A stretch of DNA of 64,000 nt from contig NZ_JAFCNB010000013.1 of the NCBI RefSeq assembly GCF_017896165.1, forward strand, positions 62,001-126,000, read 5' to 3'. Under the pieces are notes generated by a model. The model saw nothing but the letters and a program-made list of their open reading frames with translations, was not told where the DNA came from and did not search any database. The position numbers were made by a program, and so were the translations under genes. The first letter of the stretch is position 1, and each line of letters begins with the position of its first letter. Of the stretch, positions 54,525-63,921 are shown piece after piece. Source of the stretch: Microbispora oryzae (GTDB lineage: Bacteria; Actinomycetota; Actinomycetes; Streptosporangiales; Streptosporangiaceae).

Positions 54525-56168
54525 GTGGCCAACAGTTTCCCGCCCGCGGACCTGCCGATGCAGGACCCACCCACCGATCCTACGGGCGAGCAGTTTCGCG
54601 GGGCATTCTCCGGTTTCGCTGCGGCGCCCCCCACGCCGCATGAGAGCATGCCAGGCACCCCCAATCCGGGCATGATCTCGGGAGGTACCATGCCCTCGGA
54701 GCGCAGCGAGCCCCAGCGAGCCACCGGCTGGCCGGAGGTTCCCCCGGCGTGGCCCGAAATCCCGCCAAGCCCCCCTCCGGCTCCTCCTCCCCCGCCCGCT
54801 CCCTCCGCCTTCACGCCGGCCACTCCTTCCGCCTCCTTCACCCCGACTGTGCGCTCCTTCGTCGAGGCGACGCCGCCACAGGAGAACGCGCACCAGCGGA
54901 CGGCCCACCAGCAGAGCCCGGCACAGCAGGCCCCGGCACAGCGGACCACCCCGGAGTCGTTCCAGCCGGGCCCGTCCGAGCAGGCGGCGTCGCAGCGGGC
55001 CCCGTTCCCTCCGCACTCGTACGCGTCGCAGTCCCACCAGCCGGACGCGTTCCAGCCCGCGCCTTCCGCGGACGATCCGTTCCAGCGGTTCCAGCAGTTC
55101 CAGGCTCCGCGCGCCGAGGAATCCCAGCCGCCACAGCAGTTCCCGCAGGAGTCCACCCAGCAGTTCCCACAGCAGTTCGCGCAGCAGTCCACCCCGCAGT
55201 CCGCTCAGCAGTATCCGCAGCACGGCGGACCGGCGCCCGAACACACCCAGGCCCACGGGCCCCAGGCCGGGCAGGCGCCGCATCAGTTCCCGCAGTCCCA
55301 GGCCGAGGACCCGTACAAGCCGTTCGTGACGGCGGGGCAGATCAGCGGGCCGAAGACGCCCCCCGCGCACCGGCAGCAGGAGCTGTGGAACACCGTCTTC
55401 GGGGAGAACTACCGCGCCATCGACGAGTACGAGGACGAGCCGGGCCGCCCGATCTGGCTCTTCGCCCTCGTGGGCACCGTCGTCCTGGCCCTCGTCGGCG
55501 CGCTGGTGTGGGCGTTCGTCGCCGGGCCGCTGGCCTCCGACGACGCCGCCGCCGACGACACCCAGCCCGTCGCCAAGCCCCCCTCGTCGGCCGCGCCCGC
55601 CAAGCCCCAGTCGCAGACGGCGGGCCTGCCCGCCTTCAAGGGCACCCCCTCCCCCGTGACCGGCGCCCTGGCGGACCCGACGGCCCACGTCTCGGTGCCG
55701 CGCCTGGGGGGTCCCTGGCAGCTCGACCGGAACCCCCAGGCGTTCTCCCCGACCTACGGCTTCACCACCCGCCAGTACGTCCCCGCGGGCATGACCACGC
55801 GCGGCAAGCGGGAGTTCGCCCAGGTCATGACCGGAGTGCTGCCGCAGTCGCTGGCCTCCACCTACACCGCTCCCGACAAGCTCAGCCCGGTCGTCAGCGC
55901 CGTCATGTACAAGGCGCGGCAGTCGCTGTTCCCCAAGGGCAACAAGGCCACCAAGATCGGGCAGCAGCGCCTCTCGCGGGGCGGTCTCACCGGGCTGCTG
56001 GTCGCCTACAAGGTCGAGGCGGACCACGAGGAGACCACGGTGGCGGTCGCCGCGGTGAACGCGGGCGGCGAGCGGCCCTCCGTCGTCTACATGGCCGTGC
56101 CCGCCCTCAAGGAGGACCTGCTCCCGGACATCACCGCGGTCTTCCGCTCGATCAAGAAGGCGAGCTGA
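54525..56168 (+). CDS. Single-pass membrane protein with long Pro/Gln-rich cytoplasmic region
   Basis: This is a 547-residue protein. Residues 1-285 are disordered, rich in Pro, Gln and Ser, with QQFPQ-type repeats (QQFPQESTQQFPQQFAQQ). A short conserved motif RQQELWNTVFGENYRAIDEYEDEP precedes one membrane helix (WLFALVGTVVLALVGALVWAFV, about 308-330). The outside domain of about 165 residues (LGGPWQLDRNPQAFSPTYGFTTRQ onward) has no named family. The layout parallels the kinase-linked proteins at 21-26 kb. GTG 54525 is used. Function unknown; the pattern fits an envelope or signalling scaffold of Streptosporangiales. Confidence 0.7.
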   Translation: MANSFPPADLPMQDPPTDPTGEQFRGAFSGFAAAPPTPHESMPGTPNPGMISGGTMPSERSEPQRATGWPEVPPAWPEIPPSPPPAPPPPPAPSAFTPATPSASFTPTVRSFVEATPPQENAHQRTAHQQSPAQQAPAQRTTPESFQPGPSEQAASQRAPFPPHSYASQSHQPDAFQPAPSADDPFQRFQQFQAPRAEESQPPQQFPQESTQQFPQQFAQQSTPQSAQQYPQHGGPAPEHTQAHGPQAGQAPHQFPQSQAEDPYKPFVTAGQISGPKTPPAHRQQELWNTVFGENYRAIDEYEDEPGRPIWLFALVGTVVLALVGALVWAFVAGPLASDDAAADDTQPVAKPPSSAAPAKPQSQTAGLPAFKGTPSPVTGALADPTAHVSVPRLGGPWQLDRNPQAFSPTYGFTTRQYVPAGMTTRGKREFAQVMTGVLPQSLASTYTAPDKLSPVVSAVMYKARQSLFPKGNKATKIGQQRLSRGGLTGLLVAYKVEADHEETTVAVAAVNAGGERPSVVYMAVPALKEDLLPDITAVFRSIKKAS

Positions 56169-56175
56169 ACGGCGG

Positions 56176-57444
56176 TCAGAACGCGCACGTCATCCGCTTG
56201 GTGCCGTTGATGAAGCTGGAGAACAGCGGCTCAGGCTCGCCCGCCTCGATCCGCGGCACCCGCCGCAGCAGTTCCCGGAACATCACGGTGATCTCCCGGC
56301 GGGCCAGGTGTGCCCCGAGACAGAAGTGCGGGCCCGGACCGCCGAATCCGACGTGAGGGTTGGGAGCCCGGGTGATGTCGAACCGGAGCGAGTCGGCGAA
56401 GACGCGCTCGTCCCGGTTGGCGGACCAGTAATAGAGGACGACCTTCTCGCCCTTCCTGAACCGGTGGCCGTTCATGACGTGGTCGCGGGTCGTCGTGCGC
56501 CGCATGTAGTTGACCGGCGAGGCGAGCCGGACGATCTCCTCGACCGCCCCCGCCGCCCGGCCGTCGACGTCCTCCAGCCACAGCCGCTTCTGACCGGGGT
56601 TGAGCGTGAGCAGGCGCAGGCCGTACGAGATGGCGTTGCGGGTCGTCTCGTTGCCGGCGACGACGAGCAGGATGAAGAACGAGCCGAGCTCCCGCGTCGT
56701 CAGCCGCTCGCCGTCGATGTTGGCGTTGACCAGCGACGAGATGAGATCGTCGGTGGGACGGTCCAGGCGCAGGGCGGCGAGGTCCCGGACGAGCCCCTGG
56801 AGTTCCATCCCCGCCGTCAGCACGGTGTGCGCGATGTCCTCGCGGTCGCTGACGTACTCCGGGTCGGACGAGCCGAGGATGACGTTCGACCTGTCGTAGA
56901 CGAAGCCGTAGGCGCTCTCCGGGATGCCCATCATGTCGCAGATCACCTTGAGCGGCAGCCGGGCCGCCACCTCGGTGACGAAGTCGCAGCCGGGCCCCGC
57001 TGCCAGCAGGTCGTCGACGATCGCCGCGGCGGCCACCGCGACGTCCTCCTCGAACTGCTTGATCATCCGCGGGGTGAAGGCCCGGGAGACGATCCGGCGC
57101 AGGCGCGCGTGCCGGGGATCGTCCATGTTGATCATCGAGCCGAAGTACTCGGCGAACTCCGCGGGCATGTCCAGGATGTTGGTGGCCCCGCCGTCGCCGG
57201 AGGAGAAGACGTCGGGGTTACGGCTGGCCTCCAGGATGTCGGCGTGCCGGACGAGCGCGTGATATCCGGGGCCCTTCGCCGCGAAGGGGACCTCCGGCTC
57301 CGCGAAGAACGCCGGGGTCTCGAGATCGCGCAGCAGCCGGAAGGCCAGTTCCCGGTCGTCCGGCGGGCGGCTCCAGAAGTCCCAGTCGGACAGGTCGACG
57401 TCGGCAGCGGACCGGATGGGCGCGCGCCCCGCTGGCTGCGTCAT
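56176..57444 (-). CDS. Cytochrome P450 (CYP125/142-like), second of tandem pair
   Basis: This 422-residue P450 has the I-helix oxygen motif AGNETT (263-268), the ExxR pair (Glu303, Arg306) and the heme-binding FGGPGPHFCLGAHLAR (Cys375). The substrate-side segments (SMINMDDPRHARLRRIVSRAFTP) match the actinobacterial CYP125/CYP142/CYP124 clan, which oxidises steroid side chains and branched fatty acids. It is 101 bases downstream of a second, related P450 on the same strand. No ferredoxin or reductase is nearby. Confidence 0.9.
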   Translation of the reverse strand: MTQPAGRAPIRSAADVDLSDWDFWSRPPDDRELAFRLLRDLETPAFFAEPEVPFAAKGPGYHALVRHADILEASRNPDVFSSGDGGATNILDMPAEFAEYFGSMINMDDPRHARLRRIVSRAFTPRMIKQFEEDVAVAAAAIVDDLLAAGPGCDFVTEVAARLPLKVICDMMGIPESAYGFVYDRSNVILGSSDPEYVSDREDIAHTVLTAGMELQGLVRDLAALRLDRPTDDLISSLVNANIDGERLTTRELGSFFILLVVAGNETTRNAISYGLRLLTLNPGQKRLWLEDVDGRAAGAVEEIVRLASPVNYMRRTTTRDHVMNGHRFRKGEKVVLYYWSANRDERVFADSLRFDITRAPNPHVGFGGPGPHFCLGAHLARREITVMFRELLRRVPRIEAGEPEPLFSSFINGTKRMTCAF

Positions 57445-57545
57445 GGGCCGGCCCTTCGACGGTTTCTACAGAACGGCATTCGGTTTTCAGTCTGCCACAG
57501 CGGGCCGGTCCCCGGCCGGGTAACCGGACGGCCGCCCCGCCCCCC

Positions 57546-58820
57546 TCAGTAGCGGTAGCGCAGGTGCTTGACGCCGTTGATGAAGTTCGACAGCAGGTAC
57601 GACGGCTCCCCCTCCGCCCGGATCTCCGGCATCCGGGTGAAGAGCTCGCGGAACATGACCGTGATCTCACGGCGGGCCAGGTGGGCGCCGAGACAGTAGT
57701 GCGGCCCCGGGCCCCCGAATCCGACATGGGGGTTGGGGCTGCGGGTGATGTCGAAGACGTCGGGGTCGGGGAAGACGGCCTCGTCGCGGTTGGCCGAGTT
57801 GTAGAACAGCAGGACCTTGTCACCGGCCCGGTAGTCCTGACCGTTCATCGTGTGGTCGCGGGTGACGGTCCGGCGGAACTGGATCACCGGAGTGGAGAAG
57901 CGGACGATCTCCTCCACCGCCCCGGCGATCCTCCCCTCGAAGTCGGCCGTGAGCAGGTCGCGCTGCCCGGGATTGTCGGTGAGCAGCTTCAGCCCGTGGG
58001 AGATCGCGTTGCGGGTGGTCTCGCTCCCGGCCACGACGAGCAGGATGAAGAAGGAGCCCAGCTCCTGGGACGTGAGCCGCTCGTCGCCGTTCATCAGCAG
58101 GCTGGTCAGGTCGCCCGTCGGGCGGCGGCGGCGTTCCCGCGCGAGCCGGCGGGCGAGAGTGCTCAGCTCACGCCCGGCCCGCAGCAGCGCGGCCAGGCCC
58201 CGGGCCGTGGCCCAGCGGCTCATCGGCGCCTCGGGGCGGGACAGGTCGACCTCGATCCCTGAGTATTCGCTGTCCGCGTTGGCGAGGATGGTGTTCGTAC
58301 GCCGGAGCACCGCGTCATGGAATTTCGGGGGAATGCCCATCATGTCGCAGATGACCCGAATGGGGAGCCGTGCCGCGATCTGCGGGACGAAGTCGCCCGG
58401 CCCCTCCTCGATCACCCGCGTGACGATCTCCTCGGCGGCCCGCTGGAGGTCCTCCTCCATCTTGGCGAGGATGCGCGGGGTGAATGCGCGTGACACGATC
58501 CGCCGCAGCCGCGCGTGCCTGGGGTCGTCCATGTTGATCATCGAGCCGAAGTAGACGGCCAGCCAGCGTGGCATGTCGAAGATGCTGTTGGCCGTCGGCT
58601 CGCTGCTGAAGACGGCCGCGTTCCGGCTGGCCTCGGTGACGTCCGCGTGCCGGACGAGCGCGTAGTAGCCGGCGCCCTGCCTGATGAAGGGGACCTTGTT
58701 CTCGGGAACGAAGACCGGGCGGTCCAGCCGCCGCAGCCGCCGGAACGCCTCGTCCCGCTCCGCCGGGGGCAGCGCCCAGAACGCGATCCGGGACAGATCG
58801 AGATCCACGTCCACGGTCAT
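57546..58820 (-). CDS. Cytochrome P450 (CYP125/142-like), first of tandem pair
   Basis: This 424-residue paralogue of the adjoining P450 shares the same N-terminal MINMDDPRHARLRRIVSRAFTPR block. It has AGSETT in the I helix, ExxR in AVEEIVRF, and the heme loop FGGPGPHYCLGAHLAR (Cys376). ATG 58820 (MTVDVDLDLS) was chosen; longer frames lack P450 sequence. The pair probably arose by duplication and may act on similar lipids. The acyl-CoA ligase and cyclopropane synthase nearby fit lipid metabolism. It is divergent from the NACHT gene. Confidence 0.9.
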   Translation of the reverse strand: MTVDVDLDLSRIAFWALPPAERDEAFRRLRRLDRPVFVPENKVPFIRQGAGYYALVRHADVTEASRNAAVFSSEPTANSIFDMPRWLAVYFGSMINMDDPRHARLRRIVSRAFTPRILAKMEEDLQRAAEEIVTRVIEEGPGDFVPQIAARLPIRVICDMMGIPPKFHDAVLRRTNTILANADSEYSGIEVDLSRPEAPMSRWATARGLAALLRAGRELSTLARRLARERRRRPTGDLTSLLMNGDERLTSQELGSFFILLVVAGSETTRNAISHGLKLLTDNPGQRDLLTADFEGRIAGAVEEIVRFSTPVIQFRRTVTRDHTMNGQDYRAGDKVLLFYNSANRDEAVFPDPDVFDITRSPNPHVGFGGPGPHYCLGAHLARREITVMFRELFTRMPEIRAEGEPSYLLSNFINGVKHLRYRY

Positions 58821-58920
58821 GCCGCCCACTGTCCAGCACATGACCGGTTCTTTCAAGACGCCGGTCAGGGACGGACCAAGAGCCGATAATCGGATCAGGT
58901 GCCGGCCGAGGGGTGGTGAC

Positions 58921-60960
58921 ATGCACAAGGGGCGGCTGATGGCCGCGCTGACCGCCGCCGTCGGCGCGATCCTCCTGCCGGTCGCCGTCAACGTCGCCAC
59001 CGGCGGGACGCTGCCCGCCGAACTGGAGCCGTACCGGAGCTGGGCGTGGCCTGGCGTCGCCGTTCTCGGCCTCGCCGTCGTCTGGTTCGCGATCGACGCC
59101 GTGAAGCCCGCCGCCGGGCAGGCCCGCGACCGGCCGTACGGCAGGACCCGGCCCGAGACACGCCGGCGCGCGGCGGATAACGTGCGGGCGCAGCTCACGC
59201 GGCGGCTGGACCTCAAGCTGGGCGACGTCCTCCGGGTGGACGTCCGCCTCGAGGACCACCCCGAGGCGGTCGAGCCGATCCTGAGCAACCGGGTCAGGCG
59301 TCTGGACACGTCAGCCCCGGTGACCACGAGCGTCCGGAAGTCGTTCGACGACCTCGACCGCTCCATGGTGCTGCTGGGCCGGCCGGGGGCCGGCAAGACG
59401 ACGCAGCTGCTCGAACTCGCCCTCTCCCTGCTCGACGAGAAGGACGGGCCCATCCCCGTGCTTCTCGACCTCGGCGGCTGGGGGCGGAGGCGGGGTCCGC
59501 TGCCGTTCCTCGACCGCCGGAAGACCGTCCACGACCTGCGCGAGTGGCTGCTCGCCCAGGCGCAGGAGCGGTACGGCCTCGGTGCCCGGGTGGGCCGCGA
59601 ATGGCTGGACGCCGGCGACCTCGCGCTCCTCCTCGACGGGCTGGACGAGGTGCCGGAGGAGGCCCGGGGTCACCTGGCCCGCCTCATCGGCGAGCTGCAC
59701 GGCCTGCACCGGGACCTGACGATCGCCGTGAGCTGCCGGAGCGCGGAGTACGAGGCCGCGCCCGCCCTCGCCCTCAACGGCGCGGTCGTGATCCTGCCAC
59801 TCGGCCGGGAGGACGTCACCGCATATCTGTCCGCGTCGGGGAGCCGCTTCGCGGACCTGCGCCGCGCCCTCGACGCCGACGACTCTCTGTGGGACGTCAT
59901 CGACTCCCCGTTCTGGCTCCACGTCCTGGCGTCCGTGGCCGGCGATCCCGCCCTGGGGGATCCGCGGGAGCCCGCCGGCCCCGCCGCGCGCAGGAGACGG
60001 ATCCTGGACCTCTTCGTCGCGCAGGCTCTGCGGCGGCCGAGGCAGGAGATGGGGCGGTACGCCCCCGAGAGGGTCGTGCGATGGCTCGGTCAGCTGTCCA
60101 CGGTGGCCAGGATGTCGGGATCCACGGTGATCGCCTCCCCCTTCGACCTGATGTCCCGGTACGCGCGGACGGTCCCGCCCCGGCTGCTCTCTCCGGTCCT
60201 CCCGCCACTGAGCATCGCACTGTTCGTCGCGTCGGCGCTGGTCACGGCGGTCTCCCTCTCCAGGGGAGCGGGCGCGCTCACCGCGATGGCGCTGGGCTGG
60301 CTGCCGGCCAGCATGTCGATCACGCTGTCGGCGGAGGCCGTCGCCGCCGGATACATGAAACCGCCCAGGAGCGCCGGCGTCTGGGTGACCGGCCTCGCCG
60401 CGGCGATCCCGGTCGCGTTCGGCGAGTTCGAGCTCCGGGACATGCTGCTGACAAGCCCGGGAGCTTTCGGGACCGCCGCCGCCGCGTCGGGGAGCGTGAC
60501 CTTCGTCGCGTCGGCGGCCGGGGGCGTCCTCGCCGTCCTGGTGCCGTACTTCGACGAGGACGCGGACGAGGCGCGGACGGACAGGTCGATGACGTTGACG
60601 GCCCGCGGTGTCCTGGCGGCGGCGGCCCTCATGTCCGCCGTGTCCCTCCCGCCGGCGGTGCTGGGCGTCGTGGGTTGGACGGGCCCGTTCACGGACGCGG
60701 TGGGCGGCGTCCTCCTGGGCACGTTTGTCGCCGCCGGTTCGGGGGTCATTTTCGGGATGCTGCTGACGGGATGGTGGCTGCCGCCTCTCGTGCTGGTCGC
60801 GGCAGGACTGCTGCCCATCCGGATGACTGATTTCTACCGCTATGCGGCGTCGGCCGGTCTTCTGGTGCCGGACGGCGAGAACTCGTACCGGTTCCTGCAT
60901 CAGATCTTCGTCGACCACTTCGCCGAGCATGCCCATTGCGCCCGCGCCGACAGCCGTTAA
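58921..60960 (+). CDS. Multi-pass membrane NACHT-domain NTPase
   Basis: This is a 679-residue STAND-type NTPase. Two N-terminal helices (about 7-28 and 41-61) precede a basic linker and the NACHT module. The module has Walker A GRPGAGKT (153-160), extended Walker B LALLLDGLDE (234-243) and sensor-like IAVSCRSAEY (268-277). The C-terminal half has about six to eight hydrophobic helices (about 415-650), ending in RFLHQIFVDHFAEH, a motif typical of the ends of actinobacterial NACHT proteins. There are no repeat sensors. ATG 58921 follows AGGGGTGGTGAC. NACHT ATPases are switch proteins, some in phage defence; a function for this form is not established. Confidence 0.85.
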   Translation: MHKGRLMAALTAAVGAILLPVAVNVATGGTLPAELEPYRSWAWPGVAVLGLAVVWFAIDAVKPAAGQARDRPYGRTRPETRRRAADNVRAQLTRRLDLKLGDVLRVDVRLEDHPEAVEPILSNRVRRLDTSAPVTTSVRKSFDDLDRSMVLLGRPGAGKTTQLLELALSLLDEKDGPIPVLLDLGGWGRRRGPLPFLDRRKTVHDLREWLLAQAQERYGLGARVGREWLDAGDLALLLDGLDEVPEEARGHLARLIGELHGLHRDLTIAVSCRSAEYEAAPALALNGAVVILPLGREDVTAYLSASGSRFADLRRALDADDSLWDVIDSPFWLHVLASVAGDPALGDPREPAGPAARRRRILDLFVAQALRRPRQEMGRYAPERVVRWLGQLSTVARMSGSTVIASPFDLMSRYARTVPPRLLSPVLPPLSIALFVASALVTAVSLSRGAGALTAMALGWLPASMSITLSAEAVAAGYMKPPRSAGVWVTGLAAAIPVAFGEFELRDMLLTSPGAFGTAAAASGSVTFVASAAGGVLAVLVPYFDEDADEARTDRSMTLTARGVLAAAALMSAVSLPPAVLGVVGWTGPFTDAVGGVLLGTFVAAGSGVIFGMLLTGWWLPPLVLVAAGLLPIRMTDFYRYAASAGLLVPDGENSYRFLHQIFVDHFAEHAHCARADSR

Positions 60961-60965
60961 TGTGC

Positions 60966-60981
60966 TACCTACCGGTCGGTA
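60966..60981. promoter_or_regulatory. TetR-type operator upstream of the acyl-CoA ligase gene
   Basis: TACCTACCGGTCGGTA is a near-perfect palindrome (14 of 16 positions) of the ACCGACCGGTCGGT type bound by TetR-family regulators of lipid genes. It begins five bases after the NACHT stop codon and 38 bases before the ligase start, so the ligase has its own regulated promoter. No TetR gene adjoins it. Confidence 0.6.
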
Positions 60982-61003
60982 TGCGAATCGCCTGGAGCCG
61001 CGA

Positions 61004-62539
61004 ATGCTCAACCTGTCCGTCCTGCTCGAGGACACCGTGCGGGAGGATCCCGACCGCACGGCGCTCGTCTTCGGCGACCTCCGCCTGTCCTACGCGTTCG
61101 TGGACACGATCGCCAGCCAGGTCGCCAACCTCCTGGCCGCCCGCGGCATCGGCAGGGGGGACAAGGTGGCCCTCGCCTGCCCCAACCTGCCGTACTTCCC
61201 CTTCGTCTACTTCGGCATCCTCAAGGCGGGCGCGACGGTCGTGCCGCTCAACGTGCTGCTGATGGGCCGGGAGATCGCCTACCATCTCGACGACTCCGGC
61301 GCGAAGGCGCTGTTCTGCTTCGAGGGCACGCCGGAGCTGCCGCTCGGCGAGCGCGGCCGGGCGGGCTTCGCGGAGGCCGCCGCGGCCGAGCACTTCATCG
61401 TGCTGCCCGCCACCCCCCTCGCCACGGAGTCGGAGCTCGGCGAGACCCTCTGGGCGGCGATCGACGGCATGCCCGGCACGTTCGAGACCGTGCAGGCGGC
61501 GCCGGACGACACCGCCGTGATCCTCTACACGAGCGGCACCACCGGCCGGCCCAAGGGCGCGGAGCTCAGCCACGCCAACATGGTGATGAACGCCATGGTC
61601 ACCGACGAGATGCATCCCCGGCGGGACCGCGACGTCTACCTGGCCGCGCTGCCGCTCTTCCACTCGTTCGGGCAGACCGTGGTGATGAACGCCGGGTTCC
61701 GCCGGCGGGCCACCCTCGTCCTCACCCCGCGGTTCGAGCCGGTCGAGGCGCTGCGGCTGATGGGGCGGGAGGAGGTCACACTGTTCGCCGGGGTGCCCAC
61801 CATGTACTGGGCGATGCTCTCCGCCGTGAACGCGGGGACGGCCCAGCCGCCCTCCTCGCTCACCACGGCCCTGTCCGGCGGCTCGGCCCTGCCCGTCGAG
61901 GTGCTGAAGGGCTTCTCCGCCGCGTTCGGGGTGGACATCCTGGAGGGCTACGGCCTGTCGGAGACCTCACCGGTTGCGTCGTTCAACCAGCTCGGCCGGC
62001 CCGCCAAGCCGGGTTCGATCGGCACTCCCGTCTGGGGGGTGGAGATGCGCCTCGTCGACCCCGGCTGGAACACCGTCGGCACGGCGGGCGAGGTCGGCGA
62101 GATCGCCGTCCGCGGCCACAACATCATGAAGGGCTACCACAACCGGCCCGAGGCCACCGCCGAGGTCGTCAGGGACGGCTGGTTCCGTACGGGCGACCTG
62201 GCCAGGCGCGACGAGGACGGCTACTACTTCATCGTCGACCGCGCCAAGGACATGATCATCCGAGGGGGCTTCAACGTGTACCCGCGGGAGATCGAGGAGG
62301 TCCTGATGACCCACCCGGCGGTCTCCCTGGCGGCGGTGGTCGGGGTGGCGCACGAGTCGCACGGCGAGGAGATCAAGGCGTACGTCATCCGGCAGCCCGG
62401 CGCCGCACTCACCGAGGACGAGCTGGTGGGCTGGTGCAGGGAGGCGATGGCGGCCTTCAAGTACCCGCGGATCGTCGAGTTCCGCGACACCCTGCCGATG
62501 ACCGCCACCGGCAAGATCCTCAAGCGCGAGCTGCGCTGA
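61004..62539 (+). CDS. Long-chain fatty acid--CoA ligase (FadD-like, ANL superfamily)
   Basis: This 511-residue adenylate-forming enzyme activates a carboxylic acid with ATP and then CoA. It has A3 YTSGTTGRPKGAELSH, A5 YGLSETSP, A7 WFRTGDLARRDEDGYYFIVDRAKDMI with the essential Asp, A8 RGGFNVYPREIEEVL and A10 PMTATGKILKRELR with the catalytic Lys. ATG 61004 follows CTGGAG. Side-chain length is not predictable. The adjacent P450s and cyclopropane synthase suggest a fatty acid or lipid side chain. Confidence 0.92.
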   Translation: MLNLSVLLEDTVREDPDRTALVFGDLRLSYAFVDTIASQVANLLAARGIGRGDKVALACPNLPYFPFVYFGILKAGATVVPLNVLLMGREIAYHLDDSGAKALFCFEGTPELPLGERGRAGFAEAAAAEHFIVLPATPLATESELGETLWAAIDGMPGTFETVQAAPDDTAVILYTSGTTGRPKGAELSHANMVMNAMVTDEMHPRRDRDVYLAALPLFHSFGQTVVMNAGFRRRATLVLTPRFEPVEALRLMGREEVTLFAGVPTMYWAMLSAVNAGTAQPPSSLTTALSGGSALPVEVLKGFSAAFGVDILEGYGLSETSPVASFNQLGRPAKPGSIGTPVWGVEMRLVDPGWNTVGTAGEVGEIAVRGHNIMKGYHNRPEATAEVVRDGWFRTGDLARRDEDGYYFIVDRAKDMIIRGGFNVYPREIEEVLMTHPAVSLAAVVGVAHESHGEEIKAYVIRQPGAALTEDELVGWCREAMAAFKYPRIVEFRDTLPMTATGKILKRELR

Positions 62540-62549
62540 ATCATTCTCC

Positions 62550-62574
62550 CCTGGGCCCCGCGCCGGGGCCCAGG
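62550..62574. terminator. Terminator of the acyl-CoA ligase gene
   Basis: CCTGGGCCCCG, CGC loop, CGGGGCCCAGG: perfect 11-base stem 11 bases after the ligase stop codon. Confidence 0.85.
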
Positions 62575-62578
62575 CCAC

Positions 62579-62607
62579 CCGGTCCGGCGGCTCACGCGCC
62601 GGACCGG
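62579..62607. terminator. Terminator of the cyclopropane synthase gene
   Basis: CCGGTCCGGCG, seven-base loop, CGCCGGACCGG: perfect 11-base stem. Together with the preceding hairpin it forms two back-to-back terminators between the convergent genes. Confidence 0.8.
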
Positions 62608-62637
62608 TGTCGGCCTGGGGTCAGGGCCGGTCTGGGA

Positions 62638-63897
62638 TCAGGGCCAGTCGAGGGAGGGGCGCAGCGGGACCCGCGCCGAGGAGTCCTCGTCGAGCTTGAC
62701 CCCGAGCACCTGGTGGAGCTGCACCTTGTTGCGCTCGAAGCCGACGACGCAGCCCGCCATGTAGAGACGCCAGACGCGGGCGGTGCCCTGGCCGACCTCC
62801 GCGACCGCCTCGTCCCAGTGGGCGTCGAGGTTCGCGCACCATTCGCGCAGCGTCAGCGCGTAGTGCTCGCGCAGGTTCTCCTCGTGGCGGATCTCGTAGC
62901 CGATGTCCTCCATCTGGCGGACGAGGTAGCCGACCGACTCCAGCTCCCCGTCGGGGAAGACGTACCGGTTGATGAAGCCGCCCTTGTTGAACGTCTTCTC
63001 CGTGCCGGTCGGACGGGTGATGCAGTGGTTGAGCAGGCGGCCGCCCGGCTTGAGCTTGTCGTACAGGAAGGAGAAGTACGACGGGAGGTTGTCCTTGCCG
63101 ATGTGCTCGGTGAGGCCGATGGAGCTCACCCGGTCGAACCCGGTCTCGGCGACGTCGCGGTAGTCCGTGTAGCGGACCTCGGCGAGCTCGGACAGGCCCG
63201 CCTCGGCGATCGCCTTCTGCGCCCACTCGGCCTGCTGCCGGGAGAGCGTCACGCCGAGGCCCTTGACGCCGTAGTGCTTGGCGGCGTGCATGACCATGCC
63301 GCCCCAGCCGCAGCCGACATCGAGCAGCCGCATGCCGGGCTCGAGACCCAGCTTCCTGGCGACCAGGTCGAACTTGGTGAACTGGGCGTCCTCAAGACTG
63401 GCGTCCGCCGACGGGAACACGGCGCAGGTGTACGCCATGGACGGGCCGAGCACCCACTCGTAGAACCTGTTGGAGACGTCGTAGTGGTGGTGGATCGCCT
63501 CGGCGTCGCGCTGCTTGGCATGGCGGCTGCCGAGCCGGGCCAGCGCGCTGCGCCGCATCTCCTGGGGCGGCAGCGGCACCCGCATCAGCAGCGGCTTGGC
63601 GCCGAGCGACCGGATCGCGGCGACCTTCTCGCCCAGCGGCAGGTCGTTGAGCGTCAGCGACCACATGCGGTCGAGCAGGGTGTACATGTCGCCGTGGACG
63701 TCGAGGTGACCGGAGACGTAGGCACGGGCGAGGCCGAGCTCCCCGGGCGCCTGGGCCAGATAGGCCACGGCGACGGGCGACTTCACCTCGATCCGGATGT
63801 CCGCCCCGAGCGAGCCGGCCTTGCTGCCGTCGTATGCGGCGAACTCCACGCCCGCGTCAGGGCCGACGATCTTTTCGAAGATCTGCGCAAGAGTCAT
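62638..63897 (-). CDS. Cyclopropane-fatty-acyl-phospholipid synthase (Cfa/UfaA family)
   Basis: This 419-residue SAM-dependent enzyme adds a methylene or methyl group across the double bond of membrane acyl chains. It has an N-terminal SCP2/Cfa domain, the motif HHHYDVSNRFYEWVLGPSMAYTCAVF, and the SAM loop LLDVGCGWGG. SIGLTEHIGKDNLPSYF and INRYVFPDGEL are also visible, both matching catalytic Cfa segments. ATG 63897. It starts 24 bases after the tail of an FAD-oxidoreductase-like gene. In actinomycetes this pair makes 10-methyl-branched or cyclopropane lipids. Confidence 0.93.
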   Translation of the reverse strand: MTLAQIFEKIVGPDAGVEFAAYDGSKAGSLGADIRIEVKSPVAVAYLAQAPGELGLARAYVSGHLDVHGDMYTLLDRMWSLTLNDLPLGEKVAAIRSLGAKPLLMRVPLPPQEMRRSALARLGSRHAKQRDAEAIHHHYDVSNRFYEWVLGPSMAYTCAVFPSADASLEDAQFTKFDLVARKLGLEPGMRLLDVGCGWGGMVMHAAKHYGVKGLGVTLSRQQAEWAQKAIAEAGLSELAEVRYTDYRDVAETGFDRVSSIGLTEHIGKDNLPSYFSFLYDKLKPGGRLLNHCITRPTGTEKTFNKGGFINRYVFPDGELESVGYLVRQMEDIGYEIRHEENLREHYALTLREWCANLDAHWDEAVAEVGQGTARVWRLYMAGCVVGFERNKVQLHQVLGVKLDEDSSARVPLRPSLDWP

Positions 63898-63921
63898 GTG
63901 TACCTCTCCGACCTGCGACGC

